A program made the position numbers and the translations under genes. From Bolinopsis microptera (Eukaryota > Ctenophora > Tentaculata > Lobata > Bolinopsidae): DNA of 64,000 nucleotides. The stretch lies in NCBI RefSeq assembly GCF_026151205.1, contig NC_087083.1, positions 432,001-496,000 on the forward strand, written 5' to 3'. Shown piece by piece: positions 1 through 10,623 of this stretch. Below the pieces are notes generated by a model. It did no database searches. It was given only the letters and a program-made list of their open reading frames with translations, and was not told where the DNA came from. Numbering within the stretch: position 1 is the stretch's first letter; each line of letters opens with the position of its first letter.

Positions 1-1057
1 TTCGAATTCAATTGATTGTAGTATCTTTTACAGTTTTACCAATAGCTCAGATAGTATATAGCTAGTATACTGCATCATGCATGATTACTATAATAATAGT
101 ATAATGGTGGCCATGACCTAATGACGAATTAATATTTAATGGTTCCATAAACGAAGGCTGGAATTTATCATGTTATTTAGTTCCGAGATAAAAAACGACT
201 TTGAGAAAATAAAGATTATAACCCAGAATTCTAATATGAACAATATAGATCATGTAAAATAAACAAACGATAAACTTTGAAAGATAAGCGGAAACTGATA
301 GATGTGATGGTTAAGAAATAGAGATAAAAGGCGGGGACTGCTCGTACGTTTTGTAATGGTTTGGCCAATACGAGGTCGCGTCTTCAGCCACGTGGTTTTT
401 TCCACTAATAGGGAGCTCTATGTGGTGTGATTGGTCATTCCGTTGGCGAGTAAACTCTCCGGACAGAGTGTTGCCTGATATGGTCCGTGTGCTCAGTTCT
501 TTTTTATCAGTTTAGTTGACCGTTACTACATTACAGTAATGCTTTCATCATTTTGTCGGAGAGCTTACACTTACGGTTATAATTATTAGCTTATATTTTC
601 TGGTTTTGCTGCTTAAGTTTAGGCTTCTAAATCTAACGACTTACGACTTCACAATTTTCAGCAAATTCACGAAGTGTTTATCATAGATTTAATTGTCGTG
701 TAGAATTAATATTTAATTCTGTTTTTGTACTTAACGTTTATCAAATTAATTTGGCAGTTGTGTCTCGTCATTCGTCATTTTCTTTATTAAGTCATTCATA
801 TGAAAAGGTAAGATTTTTTGAGACATTATGCTAAATATGGTCAACCCTAAATTATACGAAACATTATGATTTAAAACACTTTTATTTAACTGAAAGACAG
901 ATAAAATGAATGATAACACATTCTATAGTGGATAGTAATTTCATAGTAATTAGCATTATATAAATAACTACAATAACGAATAGTTAAGTTTGGTTAGTGG
1001 GTGAAATTATTTGCAAAATAACGCTCAATTGCTAGCTTAATATGTTTGTATTGTTAT
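1..1057. other. AT-rich non-coding stretch with a possible promoter and first exon
   Basis: No ORF of note is present. A less AT-rich island at about 340-500 carries a CCAAT box at 365-369 and an inverted CCAAT at 430-434, which is promoter-like. Further on, an ATG at 800 is followed by two bases beyond one codon and then a consensus donor (ATGAAAAG|GTAAGA, donor at 808), as in a first coding exon of 8 nt. No partner exon could be assigned, so this is only a candidate. Confidence 0.3.
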
Positions 1058-1140
1058 CAGCACAGTGGCGCAATCGGTTAAGCATAAGCCTTATCTGTCT
1101 GTCTAGCCCGGACGTAGCGAGATCGAGTCCCGGCTTGGTC
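1058..1140 (+). repeat. Degenerate tRNA-derived sequence (SINE-head-like)
   Basis: An A-box-like TGGCGCAATCGG at about 1066-1077 and a B-box-like GATCGAGTCC at 1121-1130 have tRNA spacing, and the 5' part resembles a tRNA-Ile(UAU) head. The acceptor-stem ends do not pair and the anticodon arm is not recognisable, so this is not a working tRNA. It is more likely a tRNA pseudogene or the promoter head of a SINE. Confidence 0.5.
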
Positions 1141-1285
1141 AAAATCTCAAAGTTTTCAAAAATCGGTAATTAGTTCGTAAAAGTTCACTCATTGTAGAGC
1201 TATCACATATTCAAGGCTTATGTATACATGTTTCATAACAATAGAACTAGTCACCCACTTACGTTATTACACAGTAACATCAATT

Positions 1286-2416
1286 CTAATATCGTATAAT
1301 GCGAGCGTAGTTACTCAGTTTATCTAACAAATGTAACATGTAAGGTGTATCGTCTAATGTTCTACCCTCCCCTGGGTACATAACAACAGAGCAGTGTACA
1401 CGTGCTCTTGATAACACTAAGTAAAGTGTAGCCAGGCCACGCTCCTCACTACCCCACACTTCACTCAGTACTATTACAGCAGGCCACTCACTAGAGGCAC
1501 AATACCAACTGTCACACACTGCAATCTTACTAGCAGTGTTCTTACATCTCATATTAACACTGTTCCTAACTAGTGATACTACATCCCTACTACTAGTGTA
1601 ATCAGTATATACTATACCTATATCAGAATAATCTAATTCATGTGTAGCACACAATCTATCTAAATCAATATTAAAAACACTTACAATACTATCAACATTA
1701 TAATCATTAAAAACATGTATAACAGGTAATGTACCGTGTATAAAGTGTCCAGGTGATTGTGAAGGTAAAATAATATCTAAAATATCTGATTTAAGAGAAC
1801 ATAATTTAACGAATTGATCTCTGATTACAGATAAAATATTCGATAAATCAAACGTATTTCTCAAGTTACTAGATAAAGTAGTCCTCTGATGAGGTGCTAA
1901 TATATCAGTAAGTACATTAGCTACTATTGAAATGAGATCTGTGTTAAATAACGACCAAACCTGGACAATATCACATGCTATCCACACAATCTTATCTGCT
2001 GATAAGTCTTTTAACGTGTTAATCAATAAAGCCCACTCTTCAGCTGTGGTATTATATCTAATTACTGTCTGTATATCATCAACAAACAAATTATAACCAC
2101 TTAGTACACTGAGTCTATCTGTTAAATATGTGGTATCTTCATAACCTGGTATCTCCACAATAATAACATTACACGAACTCTCTGTTATAAGATTAGCTAG
2201 TTGTTCGGGAGTGTGTTCATATTCACTAGTGCTTATCAGTTTGTAATTTATACTAGCGTTATCTAACGCACTTTGATAATGCTGTGAATTGTTCCCTTCT
2301 CCAGTAAACTTAAATACCACAACTTTATTGTTCTTATCAGACTCTAACAGTTGCAGTATTTTACCACACAATATGACAGTTTTGCCCGCCCCTGCGGGTC
2401 CGTTAATCAACAACAA
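1286..2416 (-). CDS. SF1 helicase-like ATPase module, C-terminal part of a nuclease-helicase gene
   Basis: These 376 residues carry the motif series of a superfamily-1 helicase or related P-loop ATPase. Walker A is GPAGAGKT at residues 6-13. Walker B is FVDDIQ at 111-116. ACDIVQVW at 147-154 resembles motif III, LSSNLRNT at 181-188 resembles motif IV, and LYLVLSRAR ending near 339 resembles motif VI. The listed start is a TTG, and the frame stays open upstream through at least 2461, so this is not an independent gene. It continues the NERD ORF at 2407-3690, with a one-base frame change somewhere in about 2411-2430. Expected role, from family knowledge: ATP-driven unwinding or remodelling of nucleic acid. 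It ends with TAG at 1286-1288. The shift may be a sequencing error, a true lesion or recoding. Confidence 0.7.
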   Translation of the reverse strand: MLLINGPAGAGKTVILCGKILQLLESDKNNKVVVFKFTGEGNNSQHYQSALDNASINYKLISTSEYEHTPEQLANLITESSCNVIIVEIPGYEDTTYLTDRLSVLSGYNLFVDDIQTVIRYNTTAEEWALLINTLKDLSADKIVWIACDIVQVWSLFNTDLISIVANVLTDILAPHQRTTLSSNLRNTFDLSNILSVIRDQFVKLCSLKSDILDIILPSQSPGHFIHGTLPVIHVFNDYNVDSIVSVFNIDLDRLCATHELDYSDIGIVYTDYTSSRDVVSLVRNSVNMRCKNTASKIAVCDSWYCASSEWPAVIVLSEVWGSEERGLATLYLVLSRARVHCSVVMYPGEGRTLDDTPYMLHLLDKLSNYARIIRY

Positions 2417-3690
2417 ATTCTCTTTGACTTGAAAGCATTGTGTTGTTCTACTGTTAGGTTTTCCACATTAGAATTGTTTCTGATAACATCGGGAGCTTTG
2501 ACAACTGCGGGATTTTGATTACGGTTTTTACCTTTTTTAGGCTCAAAAGTAATGCGACCTTCCTTAAGCTGTTTGTTGACATCCATAATACATCGTCCTA
2601 AACTGCACTTGGATTTATCACACGTGTTTCTCTCTGTGGCCCAAATAGCTAACAAAATGTTCCTTACTTTCTCATGGGAATCTGAAGATGATGAATTGGC
2701 CTGAGTTACATTCGCTGCCCACCGAGCAACAAAAGTAGATAAATTCTCGTCTGATTTGAATAATTTCCTGTTTGAATCAGTGTCTGAGTTTGATAATTCT
2801 AGTTCGCTACTCGTGTCATCTGTAACAGCGTCTTTTTTGCAGCAGCGAGAAAAGCAACTTACTAAACGAGAAAGCCAGTTGTCCTGTAGATACGACTGCT
2901 CTGTCAAACTTGTCGACTCAATTGTCACCGAATCATTCGAGGATTTCCTTAAGTCTTCAAGTTTGTTGCGACAAAGGTCCTCTTCAAATATGATAGTTGA
3001 CAGTTCATCGTCACTTAACCGGAGTTCTGTAGTCTCACTAAATTGAAACTCATCTTTAAACTGTTTACTAAAATTAGGATAGGCAGTGAACTGAAGAATT
3101 TTTGCATCTTTATCCATACACTCGATCAGTTCCACAATCTTGTTTCTTTGTTTGACTGATTTCTGGAACGTTCCATTCAATGCTTTCAACTGCTGGTCTC
3201 TGTTACACTGAGGTTGCCAGTCCTCGCCAATTGAACACAGGTGGAAGTCTGGTTCACATTCCACAACCTCTCCAACATTATCCATGTTCTTTACCTCGAT
3301 GATAATGAAACTGTCCGCACAAATGATGAGAAAGTCACTTTCCCCCTCCTGATTTTCTGCATTCTTGCTTTTACATTTAGAACATCCACTTCGGATATGA
3401 CGTTCACCTGCACACAAACGATATTGATGATGCGTGTATTTGAAACTGTGAAGAACAATGAAGTTTCCATCTACCTCTTCCAAAGCCCTATACACCTCAA
3501 CTTCAGTCTCGTAGTCTAATTGATGTCGTCTGTCATCTGTAAAGCTGGGACCGGGCTGATCTTCATCTGGATATACATCAATGTAGGTCTGCTCTGGTGC
3601 TCTTGGAAGCATTGTGAATGTGGGCAGGTTTTCAGCTGTTGAGCAATATTCTTCGTATATTTGTTTGCCATATTCCAAATAGTTATCCAT
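2407..3690 (-). CDS. NERD-like nuclease domain protein, N-terminal part of the nuclease-helicase gene
   Basis: This 427-residue ORF begins at an ATG (3688-3690). It contains the core of a NERD or PD-(D/E)XK nuclease fold: conserved acidic residues around DYETEVEVYRAL (about 59-70), then ESD at 117-119, a hydrophobic strand, and EVK at 132-134, the E-D-ExK catalytic pattern. A CxxC pair lies at about 103-106. The second half is polar and serine-rich, with a CC pair near 283 and no recognised domain. The last residues, LTVEQHNAF, resemble the Q-motif leader that normally precedes Walker A, and Walker A follows in another frame at 2416. NERD plus SF1 helicase architecture is known in bacteria and in some animal families. 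An innate-defence role is only an inference. Plus-strand ORFs inside it are shadows. Confidence 0.7.
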   Translation of the reverse strand: MDNYLEYGKQIYEEYCSTAENLPTFTMLPRAPEQTYIDVYPDEDQPGPSFTDDRRHQLDYETEVEVYRALEEVDGNFIVLHSFKYTHHQYRLCAGERHIRSGCSKCKSKNAENQEGESDFLIICADSFIIIEVKNMDNVGEVVECEPDFHLCSIGEDWQPQCNRDQQLKALNGTFQKSVKQRNKIVELIECMDKDAKILQFTAYPNFSKQFKDEFQFSETTELRLSDDELSTIIFEEDLCRNKLEDLRKSSNDSVTIESTSLTEQSYLQDNWLSRLVSCFSRCCKKDAVTDDTSSELELSNSDTDSNRKLFKSDENLSTFVARWAANVTQANSSSSDSHEKVRNILLAIWATERNTCDKSKCSLGRCIMDVNKQLKEGRITFEPKKGKNRNQNPAVVKAPDVIRNNSNVENLTVEQHNAFKSKRICC

Positions 3691-3709
3691 TGTTGATCAA
3701 TTGATATAT

Positions 3710-3849
3710 CTGAAATGAAATCAGCTGTAAGGGGGGTTGATGCAGATTAAAAGATCGAACATTCCAGGATCAACATAGGTTCTTATATTATCACACAGCT
3801 CTCGTGGTACATAATTATCAAATTTCAATTAATATTTTTAATGACTTAC
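3710..3849 (-). other. 5'-UTR intron of the NERD/helicase gene
   Basis: On the minus strand a consensus donor GTAAGT begins at 3849. The acceptor at 3710 is CTGATTTCATTTCAG, with a branch-like CTGAT and a pyrimidine tract, 20 bp upstream of the ATG at 3690. The implied intron is 140 bp and lies wholly in the 5' UTR. This supports transcription of the gene as host DNA. Confidence 0.6.
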
Positions 3850-3958
3850 TTGTTCAGTGGTCGTTCAGTGGTCGTTTTGCGTTTAGTGCTTTGAATTGAA
3901 TAGAGGGTCCGAGGTTTGTTTCAGTGGTGTGTTTCCTTATTGGCCTATAAAACAGTAG

Positions 3959-3965
3959 TTATATA
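3959..3965 (-). promoter_or_regulatory. TATA-like box for the NERD/helicase gene
   Basis: TATATAA on the minus strand lies about 110 bp upstream of the 5'-UTR intron donor. An initiation site near 3930 would give an untranslated first exon of about 80 nt. Position and sequence fit, but AT-rich DNA yields such matches by chance. Confidence 0.35.
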
Positions 3966-3969
3966 ACTG

Positions 3970-4725
3970 TGTAACTATTGCGTCAAAAGCCAGATATTTT
4001 CGAATTATAATATATTAGGAGCAGCGTCAAATAATAAGAGCTGATAAAATGTTTATTACTTTGTTGAAAAGAGACGATTTTTTTGTAACTATAAAGCAGT
4101 GTGTTGATTCAAAAAATTGATAATAATATTCATTATGCTCCAAGGCAATTAAGTTATCTGTGACCCCTTTTTTCATGAGTCAAGTAAATAGCCGGTCGGA
4201 TTGTACCCAATTTCTGTGTTGATTTTAGATTAAATGCTTCCCGGTTATACTTATAGCCTTTTCAGATCTGAAATTTCTTAGTCCATACTCCATATCATTT
4301 TTGCTCAAGCTAGTATACTTTCATGATTCATCATTAATTTAGTATTGCGGTTCAAGGATATTTATTTTCCTCCTGAATTTGAACAATCATTCAAATTATA
4401 TAAATGGATCATTCTATTTTGGTACCTGATGTTCAGAGCTATAAGATTTAGAGACTGTTAAGATGGAATATGAGTTGGTTTGATCCGCTATTTCTTTGAA
4501 CCAAAACCTGAAATATACTCCATGTTACTTTCTTATATTTATACTTTTAAAGCGGCGCATTCATGGCAGCTGTAGAGTGTAGAGTGTAGCTTATAATAAT
4601 GTAACATTAGCTGTGCCGTAATTCAATCGCAATTATAAGTTAACTGAAATTTAGTATGTAATTGATAATTAATAATGATTGATCACAGAAGGAATATTAC
4701 ATCGTCTAAATCCTATAAAACGTTC
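3970..4725. other. Intergenic AT-rich DNA
   Basis: No gene seen. About 4430-4600 resembles a decayed extra copy of the tandem unit that follows: the order of an ATACTCC motif, a TTTAAAG-GC block and an AGCTGT block is shared. Confidence 0.4.
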
Positions 4726-5527
4726 ACAAACCTGCAATAACCTGGGGTAGGATATAGTCTTCACAAGATAGATTACAGTTAGGAAGTAGTTGCTCGAATA
4801 AGTTGTTTTGATCCTGTACTTCTTATCACTGAAATTTGATATACTCCACGTGAGTTTCTTTATATTACAGCTTTAAAATAGCGTGCTGGAGCTGTCGTAT
4901 TATCAAATAGTACCCATTTAGATGTCCCTCAAATTAATCAACAAATTAATCAATCAAAAACTTATATAGAATGAAGATTGAGTTGTCTAAATACCGTATA
5001 ATATTAACAAACCTGCAATAACCTGGGGTAGGATATAGTCTTCACAAGATAGATTACAGCTAGGAAGTAGTTGCTCGAATAAGTTGTTTTGATCCTGTAC
5101 TTCTTATCACTGAAATTTGATATACTCCGCGTGAGTTTCTTTATATTACAGCTTTAAAATAGCGTGCTGGAGCTGTCGTATTATCAAATATTACCCATTT
5201 AGATGTCTCTCAAATTAATCAACAAATTGATCAATCAAAAACTTATATAGAATGAAGATTGAGTTTTCTAAATACTGTAAAATATTAACAAACCTGCAAT
5301 AACCTGGGGTAGGATATAGTCTTCACAAGATAGATTACAGCTAGGAAGTAGTTGCTCGAATAAGTTGTTTTGATCCTGTACTTCTTATCACTGAAATTTG
5401 ATATACTCCGCGTGAGTTTCTTTATATAATTACAGCTTTAAAATAGCGTACGCTGAAGCTGTCGTATTATCAAATAGTACCCATTTAGATGTCCCTCAAA
5501 TTAATCAACAAATTGATCAATCAAGAA
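4726..5527. repeat. Tandem repeat, about 2.85 copies of a 281-282 bp unit
   Basis: The phrase AACCTGCAATAACCTGGGG recurs with starts at 4726, 5008 and 5289. The units are nearly identical over their length, and the third is cut off near 5527. No coding potential. The small differences between copies point to recent duplication. Confidence 0.85.
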
Positions 5528-5845
5528 CCCGGTGGATGTCCTTGCTGTACGGCAGTGTTATAAACAAGGAACTGAAACCGAGGGGTTCCGTTCAGGCCCT
5601 TCCCTTTTTGGCGCCCCTCCCTAAAATTGAACAAATCAGGTGATTTTAGAGGATATAACGCCGATAAAATTTCTAAAAAAGTGTGTTTCCAGAGCAAAAC
5701 GCGCAGTTTTGCTAGTTATACCTCAGTTAAGTTTTTCAAAATTGTCCCACATCCAAACGACGATTTGGCGCCCTTCTAAGATGGTGCCCCCCCCCCCCCC
5801 CCTCTTCCCGCACAGCGGGGTCAGCGGGGCTCTTCGTTACGCCAC
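5528..5845. repeat. Dispersed repeat ending in a poly-C tract
   Basis: A segment including CGCGCAGTTTTGCTAG and CCGCACAGCGGGGTCAGCGG recurs in inverted, degraded form at about 22600-22770. A run of about 18 C starts at 5787. The 71-residue ORF here is an accident of composition. Confidence 0.55.
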
Positions 5846-6348
5846 TGCTTACTAGTTACTACCCCACTTCTAATGCATATTTCATGTCTAGAACTAGGCC
5901 AGAATGTGGCTGAGTTTTATAAGTATAACTTGGCAAAACCTATTTGCTATACATCTTCCCCTTACCTGCCAAGAAGTTATAAATGTCTCGTCAAAAAGGA
6001 TGCGTCGATTAAAACAAGCTAACAAATCAGGTCAGGTTTAGTGTTTAAGCTTACAAAGACACGAGATCGAGAATAAGAAATGAGTCACAACGTGCTGACG
6101 AACCAACGAACCATTCTGATGTAGATTACATTTACATGCATTTAGAGTAGAGGGACATGATTTAATGCGTCACGTGCACTTCACGTGACCCGTCCGAGAG
6201 AGCTCAGAATACCGAGTTTAATGTCAGCTGGTTAGGTAACGTGATGTGTAACGTGACATTTCATTAGATCACTCGGGTGTTATATTACCTTCCTACGCGA
6301 ATGAGCTTAGTACACATCATTCTACTCAACGCCCAAGACGTTGAGTGC
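5846..6348. other. Intergenic region upstream of the zinc-ribbon-like gene, with paired E-boxes
   Basis: Two CACGTG palindromes at 6171-6176 and 6182-6187 lie about 170 bp upstream of a TATA box, a plausible upstream promoter element. No ORF. Confidence 0.4.
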
Positions 6349-6356
6349 TATAAATA
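6349..6356 (+). promoter_or_regulatory. TATA box
   Basis: TATAAATA, a strong match, 36 bp upstream of an ATG at 6392 in good context (G at -3 and +4). Initiation about 30 bp downstream would leave a very short 5' UTR. Confidence 0.55.
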
Positions 6357-6391
6357 GAGATTATATTGCGACAATCTTAAAACGTGATGTA

Positions 6392-8563
6392 ATGGCTATA
6401 AACGCTAGTTTAGCGACTATAGCGTTTGTAAAAAGTTACTAGATTACTAAAATAATAGGTACTAGCCAAATCGTGTGTTTTCATGCTCTAGTAACACATG
6501 TTTGATTCACTGTTACCGTTGCAGGTATACTCAGAGAAGAGATCCTGCACTCGCTGCAGTAAGATGGTGTTTTGGCTAAAATGTGGGCTTTGCTCCGACT
6601 GTGACCTCTTATCACGTGACGAAAAAAGAGCGGTAAGGAAGTTAAATTTGTCTTACCAGCAACTCGTTCATTTATTACAATGTTCTTATAAACTTCATAA
6701 ACGAGTATTCATGCTTTTCTCATTTTAATTGTTTCCGTTTCGCTAAAATAGATTGTTTGATATCAACACACGGCGTAAGATTGTTAATTAAGCTACATTA
6801 ATCAAGATAATTAAGCTAAATAAAGCTTATTAAGCTAAATTAAGTTAATCAAGCTAATTATGCTTAATTAAATTGATTAATCTGAATTAAGTTAATTAAG
6901 CTAAATATTTCAGAAAGTAAACAGAGTGGAGACAAAGCACATACGAGATTTCACGATACCTAAACAAGCTCAGCAAAATAAGTAAGTTCAAAGTTCGTGA
7001 TGTTATTTTATACATATTATATTGTTCATAATAATATTGTATAATAGTGACAGTGTAACCCGGCCTTCATATTATAATTATATTGTTCATAATAATATTG
7101 TATTATAGTGACAGTGTAACCCGGCCTTCATATTATAATTATATTGTTCATAATAATATTTTATACTATTGTAACCCGGCCTTCGTGATGCTATTTTATA
7201 CATATTATATTGTTCATAATTATATTGTATACTAGTGTGTTTGTTTGTTTATAGAACCCGTCCCAATCTCGTATCGGAAACTGACGAAACTCATTTTTGG
7301 GTGTGAATACGGGTGGTACCTGCAAGTGTGTTCATTAAGCATTTGGAGTTCTGTAAAACTGCGGTTACAATTGTGCTAGAGTATTTTTATTATTTACGAT
7401 CGGTATCCTTGCATGCTTCCAAAATTGTAAATCTCCAACTTTCTGCACAATGTACTGGACTGGTTTAAAAGAGGAAAAGAAAAAAATAAATATATATTAT
7501 AGATAAAAAATAGTGTATAATTCTAGTGTACATGTAACCGGCCGGCCGGGATTGCACTGCCGCAGTTAAAAAGGGTAGGATTATTAACCCGCTGAGTCAG
7601 TAACACATAATCGCATAATATTCTCATGGATAATTTATTAGGTGCCACATTCCATGATCATAAGGTTCGTACACTCTGTACCACGACTATTACACCTTAT
7701 CACTCCAGTCTTGAACCGCTTTCCATTAATTTTATTTAAATCGTTTTAGAAATTAACCCTAATTATTAACTCCGTACCACATGACCCGCCTATTATATTT
7801 GAAAACATGCATTACATTGTCGTATGAAAGTATGAACTCTTTCTACAGTCCAAACAGACCGCAATCAATGCCCCCCCCCCCCCCCCTAATAATGCCCCCC
7901 CCCCCCTAATAATGCCCTTCATATATCACCCCTTATAAGCTTAAAGTATCATTTGCGGGGCTAACCTTATTATGATTCATGTACCAACGCTGCATTACCT
8001 GGGGACCTCAGACTAATATGTTCATAAACATTAGAGATTCGGCGGAATGACAGGCTGAGCGCGGCCCAGTAAACGGTGCATAATATGCAGTAATAGAAGA
8101 GAGAGCGAAGAGGGAAAAAAAGTGAGCCATTTTATGTCGTATTAGTAATAGTGGTACAAAACCATCAATAAAAACACTTACCGCCGGCCGATTAAAAAAA
8201 AAAGCTTATTGGCGATGTCAGAGTTTTTTAGGCACTATACCGAAAAAACCAGTCCCGTAACTCTTACCGTTTTTTTAATATAGCCCTTCGGAAATTGCCC
8301 ACACACACATTTATTGAAAATATATATATAGATTAATATTGATATATCAGTTTATATATGGTTATTTTCATCCTGCAGATCATTTTATTTATTAGATGGT
8401 GGTGGGCACTGATTGTTCATTGCAGAAGTTTCTGTTTAAAATTAGGATTAACTATTTAGAAATTTATAACCATTAAATGTTTTACAGGATCCCTGAAGAG
8501 TCTTTTGTTTCACCAAAATCCTGTGCTCTCTGCTCGGCAAACTCAAAGACAAAGAAAAAGTGA
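6392..8563 (+). CDS. Four-exon gene for a 95-residue cysteine-rich (zinc-ribbon-like) protein
   Basis: Assembled here from splice signals. Exon 1 is 6392-6427 (MAINASLATIAF, weak donor GTAAAA). Exon 2 is 6525-6632, with acceptor TTACCGTTGCAG and donor GTAAGG. Exon 3 is 6914-6981, with acceptor ATATTTCAG and donor GTAAGT. Exon 4 is 8488-8563, with acceptor TGTTTTACAG and stop TGA. Phases fit throughout: 0, 0, then two bases plus one. Exon 2 carries CxxC-x8-CxxCxxC (CTRC and CGLCSDC) and exon 4 carries CALC before a lysine-rich end, so one zinc site or more is plausible. No family is recognised. Exons 2-4 are well supported; exon 1 depends on the TATA box at 6349 and a non-consensus donor. Introns 2 and 3 contain repeats, and the 1.5-kb intron 3 holds a whole dispersed element. 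Confidence 0.6.
6775..6912. repeat. TTAAGCTAA-rich low-complexity tract in an intron
   Basis: Loose repetition of TTAAGCTAA / TTAATCAAG motifs ends just before the acceptor of exon 3 of the cysteine-rich gene. No other signal. Confidence 0.6.
6990..7240. repeat. Short tandem repeat, four units of 55-61 bp
   Basis: GTAACCCGGCCTTC recurs at 7055, 7116 and 7171, between AT-rich TATTGTTCATAATAATATT blocks, and GTGATG-TATTTTATACATATT marks the outer units. The GTGTAACCCGGCC word also ends the dispersed element at 31566-32205, suggesting an origin from transposon ends. Confidence 0.7.
7500..8310 (-). mobile_element. Dispersed non-autonomous element, copy 1 (inverted relative to 31.6 kb)
   Basis: The end with TAACCGGCCGGCCGGG, a TCATACTTTCATACGACAATG-type block (about 7815-7840), and the terminal block with CCGAAAAAACCAGTCCCGTAACTC then (CA)n all match 31566-32205 in reverse orientation. 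It lies in intron 3 of the cysteine-rich gene. It contains two long C runs near 7870-7910. No ORF, so it would have been moved by enzymes from elsewhere. Confidence 0.65.
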
Positions 8564-8969
8564 ACTTGAATCTCACAGCAGAATATCTTTACGGGCAAAC
8601 TTCAAGATGATTTGATGGAAGTTTAATTACAGTGTTAATCCAAGACGATTGTACTTGAATTTTGATTGTAGAGAAAATACAATGGTTGCCAGTCAAAACA
8701 ATTTAGATGCCAAATTCAGCTGGATTCATAAAGTATGAATGGAATGATGGTTCGGCTCCAATCATAACGAGGAGTTCATATTTCTTGGAAGCAAAAGATA
8801 TCCAATTGTTTGTAGTACCTAATGCCAATGGCTTTGTGAAAGCAATTATTCTTCGACCTAAATAAGTAAACAGGATGATTTTACTTTACCCTACCAGAAA
8901 TAGTTTCTCTCAAACTTCATATTAAAGATATTTTTAGCTAACTGCATTTTAACTTTTGAAGGATTCGAA
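8564..8969 (+). other. Probable 3' UTR and flank of the cysteine-rich gene
   Basis: No ORF and no repeat match seen. The nearest AATAAA-type signal is at about 9020, inside the next repeat. Confidence 0.35.
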
Positions 8970-10290
8970 ATTCTATTATTTGAAAAAAACTTAATCTATT
9001 CTATTCTACGTTTTAGTAGAAATAAATTATTACTCTTATAACAAAACATAATAGAGTTTTGCTTATCCAATTGTTTTATGTTTGCATATCAAAAACCAAA
9101 AATTGAGTTATGAGTACATTTAAACGTAAAAATTGAAATGTCATCAGAGTTTGCCATTAATCAAATTGGCGCTCCTATCTGATTCCAACAGCTATAAGTA
9201 TAATAACAACAAAAGCAAAAATGCATACTTTTCACAACAGTTAAAACCACGTAGCCAAAAATAATGAACAATTATGTTGCTTTCTTACTCTACTGCAATG
9301 AATCGCTCGCGTTCCCACTTAAAATTTCCTGTGAATAGGCCCTGAGGGTATTTAAGTGATCTAGTTCGGTGTATTTTTGGACGCTGATTCCGAATCACCC
9401 CCTGGTACGTAATACGTATAGTAGGCTGACGTAGAGTAAAAAATAAAAATGCTTCCCTGGAGAGTTATGGGCAAAAAAACCGTTCTGGTCACGTGACAGG
9501 CTAGTAAAACACGAATTCGATTGTTAAGGGTTCGTTATGGATAGCTCCAGAGTTATGCTTAGGGTTAGGGTGGGGTTGCGTTTTTATGTAAAACCGTATC
9601 ATTCGGCTGCAAAACCATAAAAACCAAAGTCATGTGATAATTTTTGGGCGAGCGATTTAGTAAGAGCCGTAATACATATACTATATTAATATAGTATATA
9701 TTATGCTTATTTTTATATTGAATATATATTGCAAATACCATACTTTAAGCCAAGGCTCAAAATGAGTTGCAGGATCATTCGAATAAATGAACAACCTTAA
9801 ATTTGAATAAATGTACAATAATCTGAATTAATAGGGAGTCTCCGCAGCAAGTACAGTGTACACTCGCACACAAACATCATTATTATAAATATAATGACAA
9901 TCAAATAACACAATATCAGGGTCACAGCTTGAATTTGTTTACAGTTTAAACATAACAATCAAATAACACGTGGCAAGTGCTATAATTTAACAAGCGTGTT
10001 TGTACAGGAATATTCCTGAATTATGGTCGCTTAAAGTTACGAAACATAAGGGTCACTCCAAGTTCAGTTCAAAACTTGGCTCCATATTGCATATGCGTAG
10101 GTTTAACATTTAAAATATTATTTTATCAGCCACCGTTCACGGAGAAAAAAAATCTTAAGTTAGATTTATAATTCTGATCCGATCATAGTGTTCACATTGT
10201 TAATGTCATTACTCTTCCTTTTGAGTGGAGCAGAGTAGTAAAGGAGTAATGTAGCTGAAGTGAGCAGCAAAGAACACTCCGTTAGTTAGG
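8970..10290. repeat. Dispersed repeat R1, uninterrupted copy
   Basis: From TAATCTATTCTATTCTACG to about 10290 this matches 49113-49215 plus 56120-57435 almost base for base, apart from a LINE insertion in that copy. It includes a short TTAGGGTTAGGG tract near 9559. No ORF. This copy serves as the empty site for LINE-3. Confidence 0.8.
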
Positions 10291-10623
10291 AGTAGTACAC
10301 TCAAAGTTATGACTGCTTGACTGCTAATCTGAACAGCTCAAAACATCCACGAAATAGTACCAACCAACAAAAAAGAAATAATCATCAACTGAGTATTACT
10401 ATTATATACGATTTATCTGTGTGGAAGTTTTGTTGATTCTGATAAGTAACAAGTTTAATGTATGACTTAATCGCTCGCCTTATCCAACAGAAATACAATT
10501 GATAGAACGGTGTGAGTTTGGATGTTTGGTGTGATAATGTAAAATTAAATATAACTAATACATAATACGATTTTCTATGCACTGAGAAGCTATTTTAGCT
10601 TTTTTATCACAAGAGATAATCGT
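10291..10623. other. Unassigned AT-rich DNA
   Basis: Nothing recognised. A 65-codon minus-strand ORF (10385-10582) shows no motif or coding-like composition. Confidence 0.4.

Noticed and set aside
1058-1140. Functional tRNA-Ile gene
   Set aside because: A- and B-boxes are present but the acceptor stem does not pair and no clear anticodon loop exists.
2756-3519. Plus-strand ORFs of 96 and 92 codons
   Set aside because: They are shadows of the NERD ORF on the other strand.
9555-9585. Telomere or interstitial telomeric array
   Set aside because: Only two TTAGGG units, repeated because it lies inside repeat R1.
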